Shown: piece after piece, positions 1 through 7,196 of the stretch
Layout: each line of letters starts with the position of its first letter
Position numbering within the stretch: position 1 is the stretch's first letter
NCBI GenBank assembly: GCA_963730315.1
Contig: CAVSRD010000018.1
Location: 1 to 64,000, forward strand
Length of the DNA: 64,000 nt
From: VRUE01 sp963730315
GTDB lineage: Bacteria; Actinomycetota; Thermoleophilia; Solirubrobacterales; 70-9
Direction: 5' to 3'
The notes under the pieces: model-generated
Seen by the model: the letters and a program-made list of their open reading frames with translations, nothing else
What the model was told of the DNA's origin: nothing
The model's database searches: none
Made by a program: the position numbers and the translations under genes

Positions 1-56
1 CTGGGATCCACGGCTGGCGATTATCGCAAGGCGCTCCGTCTGGGAGAATCGAGCCG

Positions 57-767
57 ATGGCGGGCCCAAAAGATCCGGTACTGCTGATCACCGGTGCGAG
101 CAGCGGGATCGGTGCGGCGACCGCGCGGGCCGCCGCCGCGACCCACCGGCTGGTGCTGGCGGCCCGGCGGCTGGAGCCGCTCGAGGAGCTGGTCGCCGAG
201 CTGGGCGGAGCGGAGCGGGCGACCGCGGTGCGCTGCGACGTCAGCGAGTGGGACCAGGTCGAGGCGATGGTCGCCGCCGGCCTCGAGGCCTTCGGCGGGA
301 TCGACGCCGTCTTCGCCAACGCCGGATTCGGCGCCTCGCGCGGCTTCCTCGAGGAGTCGGTCGAGCACTGGCGCTCGATGGTCCTCACCAACGTCTACGG
401 CGTCGCGCTGACGATCCGCGCCACCCTCCCCCAGATGCTGGAGCGGGGCGAGGGCCACTTCGTGATCACCAGCTCCGTCGCCGGCCGCCGCGTGCTGCCC
501 GGCTCGCTCTACTCGGCGACCAAGTGGGCGGCGACCGCGATCGGCGAGGCGCTGCGGGCGGAGCTGCGCCAGATGCACGACAACGACGCGATCCGCGTCA
601 CGCTGATCGAGCCGGGGATGGTCGACACCCCGTTCTTCGACAACCGGCCCGGCGAGTGGGCGCTGCGCGACGAGGACATCGCCCGCGCCGTGATCTTCGC
701 GCTGGAGCAGCCTCCGGGCGTCGACGTCAACGAGATCCTGATCCGGCCGACCCGCCAGCCGACCTGA
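57..767 (+). CDS. SDR-family NAD(P)-dependent oxidoreductase
   Basis: Classical short-chain dehydrogenase/reductase of 236 residues, about the usual length. It has the Rossmann glycine motif TGASSGIG (residues 12-19), the NAG motif (88-90), serines at 139-140 and the catalytic YxxxK as Y152/K156. The product should be a cytosolic oxidoreductase of an alcohol or carbonyl; the substrate cannot be read from the sequence. A purine-rich GGGAGAA lies 8 nt before the ATG. The gene stands alone and converges on the glycosyltransferase downstream, with a large inverted repeat between them. Confidence 0.9.
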   Translation: MAGPKDPVLLITGASSGIGAATARAAAATHRLVLAARRLEPLEELVAELGGAERATAVRCDVSEWDQVEAMVAAGLEAFGGIDAVFANAGFGASRGFLEESVEHWRSMVLTNVYGVALTIRATLPQMLERGEGHFVITSSVAGRRVLPGSLYSATKWAATAIGEALRAELRQMHDNDAIRVTLIEPGMVDTPFFDNRPGEWALRDEDIARAVIFALEQPPGVDVNEILIRPTRQPT

Positions 768-787
768 GCGCAGCTCGGGTTGAGCGC

Positions 788-892
788 CCGTCCCGGTAGG
801 GGTTCCGCTTAACTTTTTTTGAAGTCAGTCGGAGGCCGTCCGAGGATGGGGTTGCAAAAAAAGTACAAGACGCTCCACCCCTACCGGGACGG
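788..892. terminator. Nested inverted repeat between convergent genes, probable bidirectional terminator
   Basis: A 16-bp perfect arm (788-803, CCGTCCCGGTAGGGGT) pairs with 877-892. Inside it, a second 9-bp pair, ACTTTTTTT at 812-820, matches AAAAAAAGT at 856-864. The right outer arm covers the last codons and stop of the glycosyltransferase. T- and A-tracts on opposite strands between two convergent genes fit a bidirectional terminator, although the tracts are nested inside the stem rather than after it, which is unusual. Confidence 0.55.
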
Positions 893-1930
893 CCGCTCAC
901 TCAAGCCTGCCCGCAGGAGCAGGCGGACGGCCTTCCAATAGGAGCGTAAGAGCAGCCGTATAGGGCGCGAGCGGGCGGGGGCGGGGATGAAGGGGGAGTC
1001 GAGGTCGGGGGTGAGCCACGAGGCGAACTCGGCGGCGCTCACCGTGCGGGTCGCCTGCACCTGGCGGCGCTCGCGCAGCAGGCGGGGCAGCCAGCGCAGC
1101 GCCTCCAGGTTGGCGGCCAGCTTCTGCCTCCCCCACCCGCCGCCGATCGCCGCCGGGACCAGCGCCAACTCGGTGGCGAGCAGCGCCGGCGCCAGCAGGG
1201 CGAGCAGGCTCGCGGGGTAGACACGGATCAGGAAAGCCCAGCGGTTGCGCTCCAGCCAGCGCCACTTCCCCCCGCCCGGAGCAAACTCGTAGTCGTGGTC
1301 GACGACCGCCGCCGGCTCGACCCCCAGCGCCCCGCCGGCGAGACGCAGCCGCAGCGAGAGGTCGACGTCCTCGTGGTAGAGGAAGAAGGGCGCAGGGAAG
1401 CCGCCCGCCTCCTCCCAGGTCGGCCGCGGTATCGCCAGGCAGGCGCCGGAGAGGGCCGGAACCTCGCCGGGCGGCGGCGCCTCCCCGATCGGGCGGCCGT
1501 GGCCGCCCGCCCAGACGATTCCCGTGAAGTGCACCGGGTTGCCAGCGGAGTTGATCTCGGTCGCGCCGTGGTCCGCGACCAGGGCCTGCCAGGCGACCCA
1601 GCCGCGCCCCTCGGTCAAGGGCCGCCGGATCGCCTCGCCGAAGCCGGGCAGCGGCGCCGCGTCGGGGTTGAGGATGATGAGCAGCTCGCCCTCCGCAAGC
1701 TCGGCGCCCTCGTTGCAGGCGGCGGCGAAGCCGGCATTGCGGCCCCTGCGCACCAGCCGCGCCCGCGGCGCCAGCGCCTCGACCGCCTCGGGCGTGCCGT
1801 CGCGGGAGTCGTTGTCGACCACGATCAGCTCGTCCCCTTCCTCCAGCTCCCCCAGCAACGCCGGCAGCGTCCGCGCCAGCTGCTCGCGGCTGTTCCAGGA
1901 GACGATCAGGACGGAGAGCGACGGGCGCAC
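881..1930 (-). CDS. Family-2 glycosyltransferase (rhamnosyltransferase-like)
   Basis: 349-residue GT-A glycosyltransferase. The N-terminal strand LSVLIVSWNS, the nucleotide-binding VVDNDS (D39, D41), NPD near 88-90 and the acceptor-side HEDVDLSLR (E187, D188) are the family-2 signature, closest in look to WbbL-type rhamnosyltransferases. A hydrophobic stretch near residues 230-265 may contact the membrane. The role is probably transfer of a sugar in cell-wall or exopolysaccharide synthesis. The start is GTG; a TAGCCT box lies 9 nt before it. This promoter and the first codons are duplicated at 3561-3684. Confidence 0.88.
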   Translation of the reverse strand: MRPSLSVLIVSWNSREQLARTLPALLGELEEGDELIVVDNDSRDGTPEAVEALAPRARLVRRGRNAGFAAACNEGAELAEGELLIILNPDAAPLPGFGEAIRRPLTEGRGWVAWQALVADHGATEINSAGNPVHFTGIVWAGGHGRPIGEAPPPGEVPALSGACLAIPRPTWEEAGGFPAPFFLYHEDVDLSLRLRLAGGALGVEPAAVVDHDYEFAPGGGKWRWLERNRWAFLIRVYPASLLALLAPALLATELALVPAAIGGGWGRQKLAANLEALRWLPRLLRERRQVQATRTVSAAEFASWLTPDLDSPFIPAPARSRPIRLLLRSYWKAVRLLLRAGLSERPSR

Positions 1931-1985
1931 CGACGCCGGAGGCTAGACGGTTTCGCCTCCCGCGCCGACCGCCTGAGCGCGGTCA
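1861..1985. repeat. Direct repeat copy 1 (promoter and 5' end of the glycosyltransferase)
   Basis: About 120 bp that recurs at 3561-3684 in the same orientation, roughly 90% identical by eye with a one-base gap. It holds the first 23 codons of the glycosyltransferase, its GTG start and the TAGCCT -10-like box. The two copies bracket the BTAD regulator/SRPBCC operon. Confidence 0.85.
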
Positions 1986-2034
1986 GCGGCGTCGCGTCGT
2001 CCAGCCAGTGGGGCGAACGTTGGCTGACACGGCA

Positions 2035-2481
2035 CTAGGAACCGGCATCGGCCTGGAATGGGCGTCCCTCACCCTCCTCGCACAGCAGCCGCAGGCTCTC
2101 GAGGTAATAGGCCCAGTTGTAGTTGTAGGTGCCGTAGGCGTCATCGCCGAGCTCGGTGGCGTAGTGCTGCCAGAATCGCAGCGTCGTGCCGCCGGGCTTG
2201 GCCTCCGAGGGGGCAAGCTCGAAGCGAAAGGTGTTGTCGGCCCACGGGTCGTGCCCCCCGACGCACTTCCATCCGAGCACCCGTCCCTCCTCCAGCTCGG
2301 TGATCTCCATCTCGGGGTTGAAGCCACTCTGGAAGGTGAACTCGACGACCGCGCCGACCTCCGCCCTGGGCGCGGCGACCACGGTCGACCACCATCCCGA
2401 CACCCCCTCCTGCGTGGTGATCTGTGCATACACACGATCCGGACGAGCGCCGATCTGCGACACGTGATGGATCACCTTCAT
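2035..2481 (-). CDS. SRPBCC (START/AHSA1-like) domain protein
   Basis: 148 residues with the SRPBCC pattern: an N-terminal strand, then VYAQITTQEGVSGWW (the helix and W pair common in AHSA1-type proteins), a central FTFQ strand, VLGWKC, and a C-terminal amphipathic helix with Y-rich YNYNWAYYLESL. Such folds bind small hydrophobic ligands or act as cofactor-free enzymes; no ligand can be inferred. The ATG overlaps the stop of the upstream BTAD regulator by 4 nt (ATGA), so the two are translationally coupled and probably functionally linked. Confidence 0.85.
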   Translation of the reverse strand: MKVIHHVSQIGARPDRVYAQITTQEGVSGWWSTVVAAPRAEVGAVVEFTFQSGFNPEMEITELEEGRVLGWKCVGGHDPWADNTFRFELAPSEAKPGGTTLRFWQHYATELGDDAYGTYNYNWAYYLESLRLLCEEGEGRPFQADAGS

Positions 2482-3377
2482 CTCAGCATCTGCCCTCCAG
2501 TGTCGGTGCTGGCGGTTGGAGCGACGTTGGAGCCGCGAGAGCGAGCCTGTATGCGCCTGCGCAGGGCGGCCAGCTCCGGCGAAAGGCCAACGCCGAGGGA
2601 GCGAATCGCCGCCAGGTGCTCGTCCAGCGAGCGCATCGCGTGGGCGTGCTCTCCCTGGCTCAGCTGGGCCTGCACGAGAGTCAACGTAGCTCGGGTCGAG
2701 ATTCGATCGAGCTCGAAGGCCTCTTGGGCCACCCCGACGGCCGCCGACTCGTTCCCACCCTCCAACCAGGCGCCAGCCAGGCAGCGAAGAGCCCGGCCGC
2801 GGAGATCGGCCAGCCGCCTCCGCTGGTGAGACACCCAGTGGCCATCCACTCCGGGCAAGAACGGTCGCCGCGCGATGCAAGCCGCAGCGTGAGCGAGGCC
2901 GCCCGCACGTCTCTCGCCACTCGACTCGGCACTCTCTGCGTGAACCAAGAGCGTCTCGGCAGCTCGAGCGTCGATCCAAGCATGGTCCGTCTCCAGCCGA
3001 TAGCAGCGGTCCCCGAATGGGACCGGGTCAGCGCAGCGAAGGACAGGCCGCAAGGCCTGCCGGAGCCGGTGCACGAGAACCCGCAGGCCACCCTCCCAGG
3101 CCGGCGGGCGCTGCCCGTCCCAGAGTCGCTCGGCAAGCTCGTCAGCCGAGACCGGGCCGTCGGCGAGCGCTAGGGCGGCCAGGACCGTACGACCCTGAGG
3201 TCCGTGCAGCTCGTCCTGCACGGCACTACCCCAGGTCGACACGGCCCGCATGTCGCCGGTCAGGTACAACTGCCAGTGACTGGTGGGAAACGACGACGCG
3301 AGACCCGACGCACCGCGCTCCGGCGCAGCGGAGGCCGCACTCTGGTCGGTCGCCTGCGAGTGCGGCTGGAGGTTCAC
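2478..3377 (-). CDS. BTAD-domain (SARP/AfsR-like) transcriptional regulator
   Basis: 299 residues. An OmpR-type winged helix of SARP form occupies about residues 45-120 (GRTVLAALALADGPVSADEL, then LVHRLRQAL). A bacterial transcriptional-activator (BTAD) TPR-like domain follows (DLRGRALRCLAGAWLEGG, LTLVQAQLSQGEHAHAMR). There is no NB-ARC or sensor part, so this is a short SARP-type DNA-binding activator. It is coupled to the SRPBCC gene. The ATG at 3377 is the only start that keeps the whole winged helix, so its first 95 nt lie antisense to the small gene at 3283. A duplicated glycosyltransferase promoter sits about 250 nt upstream. Confidence 0.8.
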   Translation of the reverse strand: MNLQPHSQATDQSAASAAPERGASGLASSFPTSHWQLYLTGDMRAVSTWGSAVQDELHGPQGRTVLAALALADGPVSADELAERLWDGQRPPAWEGGLRVLVHRLRQALRPVLRCADPVPFGDRCYRLETDHAWIDARAAETLLVHAESAESSGERRAGGLAHAAACIARRPFLPGVDGHWVSHQRRRLADLRGRALRCLAGAWLEGGNESAAVGVAQEAFELDRISTRATLTLVQAQLSQGEHAHAMRSLDEHLAAIRSLGVGLSPELAALRRRIQARSRGSNVAPTASTDTGGQMLR

Positions 3378-3495
3378 GGGAACCCTGCCGCGTCTGGTGG
3401 ACGCCGTGCAGATCCACGCCCGCGACGAACACGGGGAGGAGATGGGCGCCGACGAGATCCGGGCCGCCGCCCGCCCGCTTGGCGCCAGCCCCTAG
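3283..3495 (+). CDS. Small DUF1059-like protein
   Basis: 70 residues. The segment ACECGWRFTGTLPRLVDAV followed by IHARDEHGEEMGADEIRAA resembles DUF1059 proteins (paired cysteines, GW, then HA-x-x-EHG and a final helix). Function is unknown. The GTG start is forced by an in-frame TGA at 3277-3279 (a CTG at 3280 is the only other option), and no good ribosome-binding site is seen. The first third is antisense to the 5' end of the BTAD regulator. It could be a 5'-clipped gene rather than a working one. Confidence 0.5.
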   Translation: MGNDDARPDAPRSGAAEAALWSVACECGWRFTGTLPRLVDAVQIHARDEHGEEMGADEIRAAARPLGASP

Positions 3496-3629
3496 AAGCA
3501 GGTGCCGTAGGTCTCACTGCAGTCATCGCAACCCAGCATTGTCGCGATCCGGCGAATGAGCCGGCAGCACCGCGCCGGCTGCTCGCGGCTGTTCCAGGAG
3601 AAGATCGGGACGGAGAGCGACGGGCGCAC
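3492..3629 (-). pseudogene. 5' fragment of the glycosyltransferase running into a Cys-rich tail
   Basis: Second copy of the glycosyltransferase start: GTG, then RPSLSVPIFSWNSREQ matching RPSLSVLIVSWNSREQ of the gene at 881-1930. After about 23 codons the similarity ends and the frame continues for 20 codons to a TAG, giving a tail that includes MLGCDDCSETYGTCF. It is best read as a gene fragment that carried its promoter along. Whether the 45-residue product is made is unknown. Confidence 0.7.
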
Positions 3630-3684
3630 CGGGGCGGGAGGCTAGACGGTTTCGCCTCCCGCGCCGGCCCGCTCAGCGCTTTCC
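3561..3684. repeat. Direct repeat copy 2
   Basis: Matches 1861-1985 in the same orientation. It carries the TAGCCT box 9 nt before a GTG on the minus strand. Reading leftward, the next complete gene is the BTAD regulator at 3377, so this copy may supply its promoter. Confidence 0.85.
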
Positions 3685-4072
3685 GCGATGTCGCTTCTTC
3701 TTCCCGCAGGGCAGCCGCAGCCTCGGGTGCAGGTTGCGCTTCTTGCCGTTCTGCGCCTTGAAGCGCGCGAGGGCGCGCAGGCCCTTGCGGCGGTGTTTGC
3801 CACGCTGCTTGCGGTGGGCGGCGCGGCTCGTCTGCGCTCGCCCGCCGCGCCGCTTCTTGCCCCCGTGCCGGCAGAGGTTGCGCGAGTTGACGAGCAGGCC
3901 CTTGCGACCACCGCGCAGCGTCAGGACGAACTTCGAGACCGGCACGTCGGGCACCGCGTCGAACGGCGACGATGTCCCCCGTGTCGGCCAGGGCCGGAGC
4001 GGCCCAGATCGCCGCCCCGATGGCCATCACGACTGCGATTGCGAACCTGAGCGCCCCTGCCTTCCCGGTCAT
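3673..4072 (-). pseudogene. Disrupted exported protein (signal peptide and C-terminal module in different frames)
   Basis: A clear start exists at 4072: AAGGAG 7 nt upstream, then a signal peptide beginning MTGKAGALRF with a hydrophobic core and a cleavage site near APALA-DTG. About 36 codons on, the frame carrying the rest (VPVSKFVLTLRGGRKGLLVN, then a Lys/Arg-rich tail to 3673) is shifted. The second part looks like the C-terminal module of long exported repeat-type proteins. The likely history is internal deletion joining the two ends out of frame. tRNA-Gly lies just upstream. Confidence 0.65.
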
Positions 4073-4105
4073 CCCAGTCTCCTTGCCTGCCAATCGACCT
4101 TGGAA

Positions 4106-4178
4106 AGCGGACGACGGGTCTCGAACCCGCGACCTCGAGCTTGGGAAGCTCGCGCTCTACCAGCTGAGCTACGTCCGC
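4106..4178 (-). tRNA. tRNA-Gly (anticodon CCC)
   Basis: On the minus strand the acceptor arm GCGGACG pairs with CGTCCGC. The D arm is GCTC/GAGC, the anticodon stem CGAGC/GCTCG encloses loop TTCCCAA with anticodon CCC, and the T loop is TTCGAGA. The discriminator is U, as usual for tRNA-Gly. The 3' CCA is not encoded. Confidence 0.95.
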
Positions 4179-4204
4179 GTGGGGAATTCCCCCGCTTCGG
4201 AGCG

Positions 4205-4210
4205 ATTCTA
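4205..4210 (-). promoter_or_regulatory. Possible -10 box of tRNA-Gly
   Basis: TAGAAT on the minus strand, 26 nt before the mature tRNA 5' end, which is compatible with a short processed leader. No convincing -35 was identified. Confidence 0.35.
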
Positions 4211-4286
4211 GGCAATCCACGAGCATGCATGAACCAGGTCGCGTTCGGCGAAGGCCCCTGCATCCGCGGGCTGGCAAACTGTCGGA

Positions 4287-5324
4287 GTGCGACGCGGTGG
4301 CGTCGATGAGACCCGTACCGAGACCCTTCGGCGGCGGCTGCGCACGATCCCGCCTCTCGTGCTGGGCCTCGTCCTCGTCACGGCGCTGCTTCCGGCGCTG
4401 CTCGCGGTCGGCCTGGCGATCGACCTGGCTCGCCGGGTCGCGTCCGGCGTGGCGCCGACGGCCGCGAGGCTCGTCCTATTCCTCTGGGTCTACCTCGCCG
4501 CCGAGGTCGTAGGCCTCGCCGCGCTGGCGGCGCTGTGGGTCGCCAGCCTCGGCGGCCGGCGCCGGGCCTGGCTGGGCGATGTGACCTGGCGCCTCCAGCA
4601 GCGCTGGGCCGGCACGCTGTTCGGCGCGGCGCGCCTGCTGTTCCGCATGCGGGTCGAGGTGGCGGGCGGCGACGCCGTCGTGCCGGGACCGGTGATCGTG
4701 CTGATCCGCCACGCGAGCATCGTCGACACCCTGCTGCCCACGAACCTGGTCGCCCGCCCGCACCGGATCCGCCTGCGCTACGTGCTCAAGCGCGAGCTGC
4801 TCGCCGACCCCTGCCTCGACGTCGCCGGTCGGCGCCTGCCGAACTACTTCGTGCGCCGGGGGACCGGCGAGGCGCGGGAGGTGGAACGGGTGCGCGCCCT
4901 CGCGCAGGGCCTCGGGACGGACGACGGCGTGCTGATCTACCCGGAGGGGACCCGCTTCACGCCGCAGCGCCGCGCCCGCGCGGTTGGCCGCATCGCCGAA
5001 CGCGACGCCCGCCTGGCCGCCCGGGCGGAGCGGCTGCGGCATCTGCTGCCGCCACGCCTCGGCGGCGTCGGGGCCCTGCTCGACGGCGCACCCGAGGCCG
5101 ACGTCGTGGTGATCGCCCACCACGGCTTCGACGGCCTGCGGCTGATCTCCGACATCTGGCGCGGCGGCCTGGTCGGGCTCGTCATCCGCGTTCGAATGAC
5201 CCGAGTTCCGCGCACCGCGGTACCCGAGGCGGGCCCCGCCCGCGTCGACTGGCTCTACGACCTCTGGCAGGACGTGGACGACTGGCTCGAGGCGCGCTTC
5301 GCGGCCACCGGGCGGGCGGCATGA
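4287..5324 (+). CDS. PlsC-like lysophospholipid acyltransferase, membrane-bound
   Basis: 345 residues. Two to three N-terminal membrane segments (about residues 22-50 and 60-90) precede an acyltransferase domain with the HX4D motif as RHASIVDTLLP and the second block YPEGTRF. The enzyme probably transfers an acyl chain from acyl-CoA or acyl-ACP to a lysophospholipid or related acceptor at the membrane. It is longer than plain PlsC because of the membrane leader. The GTG start is inferred; the stop overlaps the next gene by ATGA. Confidence 0.82.
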   Translation: MRRGGVDETRTETLRRRLRTIPPLVLGLVLVTALLPALLAVGLAIDLARRVASGVAPTAARLVLFLWVYLAAEVVGLAALAALWVASLGGRRRAWLGDVTWRLQQRWAGTLFGAARLLFRMRVEVAGGDAVVPGPVIVLIRHASIVDTLLPTNLVARPHRIRLRYVLKRELLADPCLDVAGRRLPNYFVRRGTGEAREVERVRALAQGLGTDDGVLIYPEGTRFTPQRRARAVGRIAERDARLAARAERLRHLLPPRLGGVGALLDGAPEADVVVIAHHGFDGLRLISDIWRGGLVGLVIRVRMTRVPRTAVPEAGPARVDWLYDLWQDVDDWLEARFAATGRAA

Positions 5325-6139
5325 GCACCCCGGCTCTGCTGGCGGTCGAGGCGGGCCTGCTGCTGGCGCTGGTCACGGCGCTGTGGGTGGTGAGCGTCGC
5401 CGTGCGCGACACCTCGATCGTCAACGTCTTCTGGGGCAGCGGCTTCGTCGCCGTCGCCTGGGCCGGCTTCGCGCTGGCGGACGGCAGTCACGACCGCCGC
5501 CTGCTCCTGGCGGCGCTGGTCACGGCCTGGGGCCTCCGCCTAACCGCATACCTCGCCTACCGCAACCTCGGAAAGGGCGAGGACCGCCGCTACGCCGAGA
5601 TGCGCCGCCGTCACGGCGAGCGCTGGCCGCTGCGCAGCCTGGTCGTCGTGTTCTGGCTGCAGGGCGCCCTGATCTGGGTCGTCTCGCTGCCGGTGCAGGT
5701 CGGAATGAGCGACCCGACTCCCCCCGGCCTCGGCGTCCTCGATTGGGTCGGGGTCGCCCTATGGGCGGTCGGGCTCGTGTTCGAGGCCGTGGGCGACCGC
5801 CAGCTCGCGCGGTTCAAGGCCGATCCGGCGAACCGCGGCAAGGTCATGGACCGGGGGCTGTGGCGCTACACGCGTCACCCGAACTACTTCGGCGACTTCT
5901 GCGTGTGGTGGGGTATCTGGCTCGTCGCGCTGGCCACCGGCAGCGCTTGGTGGACCGTCGTCGGGCCCGCGGTGATGTCCGTTCTGCTGATCCGGGTCAG
6001 CGGCGTCGCACTGCTGGAGCGGTCGCTGAGCCGCCGCCGCGAGGGCTACGCGGACTATGTCGACCGCACCAGCGCCTTCTTCCCGCGGCCGCCGCGTCGC
6101 CGAAGGTCCAACGGCCGGGCCAGGGCTGGCGAGGACTAA
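5321..6139 (+). CDS. DUF1295 / steroid 5-alpha-reductase-like membrane protein
   Basis: 272 residues and about six membrane segments. DUF1295 features are present: NVFWGSGFV near the N-terminus, YRNLGKGEDRRYAEMR, and the C-terminal ICMT/reductase-type motif GLWRYTRHPNYFGDFCVWWG followed by YADYVDRTSAFFP. Members are thought to be NADPH-dependent reductases of lipid double bonds; the substrate is unknown. The start is fixed by the ATGA overlap with the acyltransferase, which suggests a shared lipid role. Confidence 0.85.
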   Translation: MSTPALLAVEAGLLLALVTALWVVSVAVRDTSIVNVFWGSGFVAVAWAGFALADGSHDRRLLLAALVTAWGLRLTAYLAYRNLGKGEDRRYAEMRRRHGERWPLRSLVVVFWLQGALIWVVSLPVQVGMSDPTPPGLGVLDWVGVALWAVGLVFEAVGDRQLARFKADPANRGKVMDRGLWRYTRHPNYFGDFCVWWGIWLVALATGSAWWTVVGPAVMSVLLIRVSGVALLERSLSRRREGYADYVDRTSAFFPRPPRRRRSNGRARAGED

Positions 6140-6162
6140 CGAGGGCTAACCTTCGCCTGGCT

Positions 6163-6684
6163 GTGAGCGCCCGCGCCTTCGCCGCCACCCTCGCCGTGCT
6201 TGCCGTGATCGGCCTGCTCGGCTTCGGCCTGCTGAGCAAGGGCGAGGCCAGCCTCGCAGTCGGCGACCCGGTGCCCGACCGGGAGCTGCCGGTGCTGGAC
6301 GGCAAGGGGCGGGGGGAGATCGCCGACTACCGCGGCCACTGGGTGCTGGTCAACCTCTGGGCCTCATGGTGCACGCCATGCCGCCACGAGGCGCCTGTCC
6401 TCGACCGCTTCGCGCGGCGCTACCGCAACCGCAACGTGAGGGTGCTCGGCATCGACGTGCAGGACAACAGCGACGACGCGCTCGCCTTCCTGCGCAGGTA
6501 CGGGGTCGCCTACCCGCAGCTGCGCTCGGTCGGCGATGAGCGCAGCGCCGCCTTCGGCTCGACCGGCGTCCCCGAGAACTTCCTCGTCGACCCGAAAGGG
6601 AAGCTGGCGTTCATCTGGCGCGGCCCGGTCAACGAGACGATCCTCGAGGACCAGGTCCTGCCGATCGTCGAGGGGTCGCGATGA
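6163..6684 (+). CDS. TlpA/ResA-like thiol-disulfide oxidoreductase
   Basis: 173 residues. An N-terminal signal anchor (residues 4-25) is followed by a thioredoxin fold with the active site WASWCTPCRHE and the cis-Pro region GVPENFLVD. The protein should face the outside of the membrane and reduce disulfides, typically those of apocytochrome c haem-binding cysteines. GTG start after DUF1295; coupled by ATGA to a CcmH-like gene, which supports a cytochrome c maturation role. Confidence 0.88.
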   Translation: MSARAFAATLAVLAVIGLLGFGLLSKGEASLAVGDPVPDRELPVLDGKGRGEIADYRGHWVLVNLWASWCTPCRHEAPVLDRFARRYRNRNVRVLGIDVQDNSDDALAFLRRYGVAYPQLRSVGDERSAAFGSTGVPENFLVDPKGKLAFIWRGPVNETILEDQVLPIVEGSR

Positions 6685-7196
6685 GGCCGCGTGCCGCCCT
6701 TGTCTCGCTATGCGAGAGGAAAGCGACGCGCCCTGCCGGGCTGGCCGCCCTGGTGGCCCTGGCCGCGGCCCTTTTGCTCGCGACCCCGGCAGCCGCAGCG
6801 ACGCCGCAGACGACCCTCCCCGACATCGAAGACGAGGTGATGTGCCCGATCTGCGGCACCCTGCTCCAGCTCGCCGACTCGCCGCAGGCACAGCGCGAGC
6901 GGGCCTTCGTCAGGCGGCAGATCGCCGCCGGCAAGAGCAAGGCCGAGATCAAGGACGCGCTGGTCGCCCAGTACGGCTCGGGGGTGCTGGCGCTGCCCGA
7001 AGGCTCGGGCTTCGACCTCTCCGCCTACCTGGTCCCGGCGATCGCCTTCCTCGTCGCGGCGCTCGCCCTGGCGCTAGGCGTACGGCGCTGGCGCCGGGCT
7101 GCACCCTCGAAGGGGTCGGCGCCCCCGGCCACGCCTGGCCCGCAGGGTGAGGACGCGGAGCGCCTCGACGCCGACCTCGCCCGCTACGACCTCTGA
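6681..7196 (+). CDS. CcmH/CycL-like cytochrome c biogenesis protein
   Basis: 171 residues. Order: signal segment (about 18-40), the CcmH domain with redox motif EVMCPICGTLLQLADSPQA and the helical YGSGVLALP end, one membrane span (about 113-133) and a short charged tail. CcmH proteins hold apocytochrome c cysteines for haem attachment. The pair with TlpA is typical, but CcmF and other Ccm genes are not in this window. The last 13 bp overlap the convergent gene at 7184. Confidence 0.87.
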   Translation: MRPRAALVSLCERKATRPAGLAALVALAAALLLATPAAAATPQTTLPDIEDEVMCPICGTLLQLADSPQAQRERAFVRRQIAAGKSKAEIKDALVAQYGSGVLALPEGSGFDLSAYLVPAIAFLVAALALALGVRRWRRAAPSKGSAPPATPGPQGEDAERLDADLARYDL

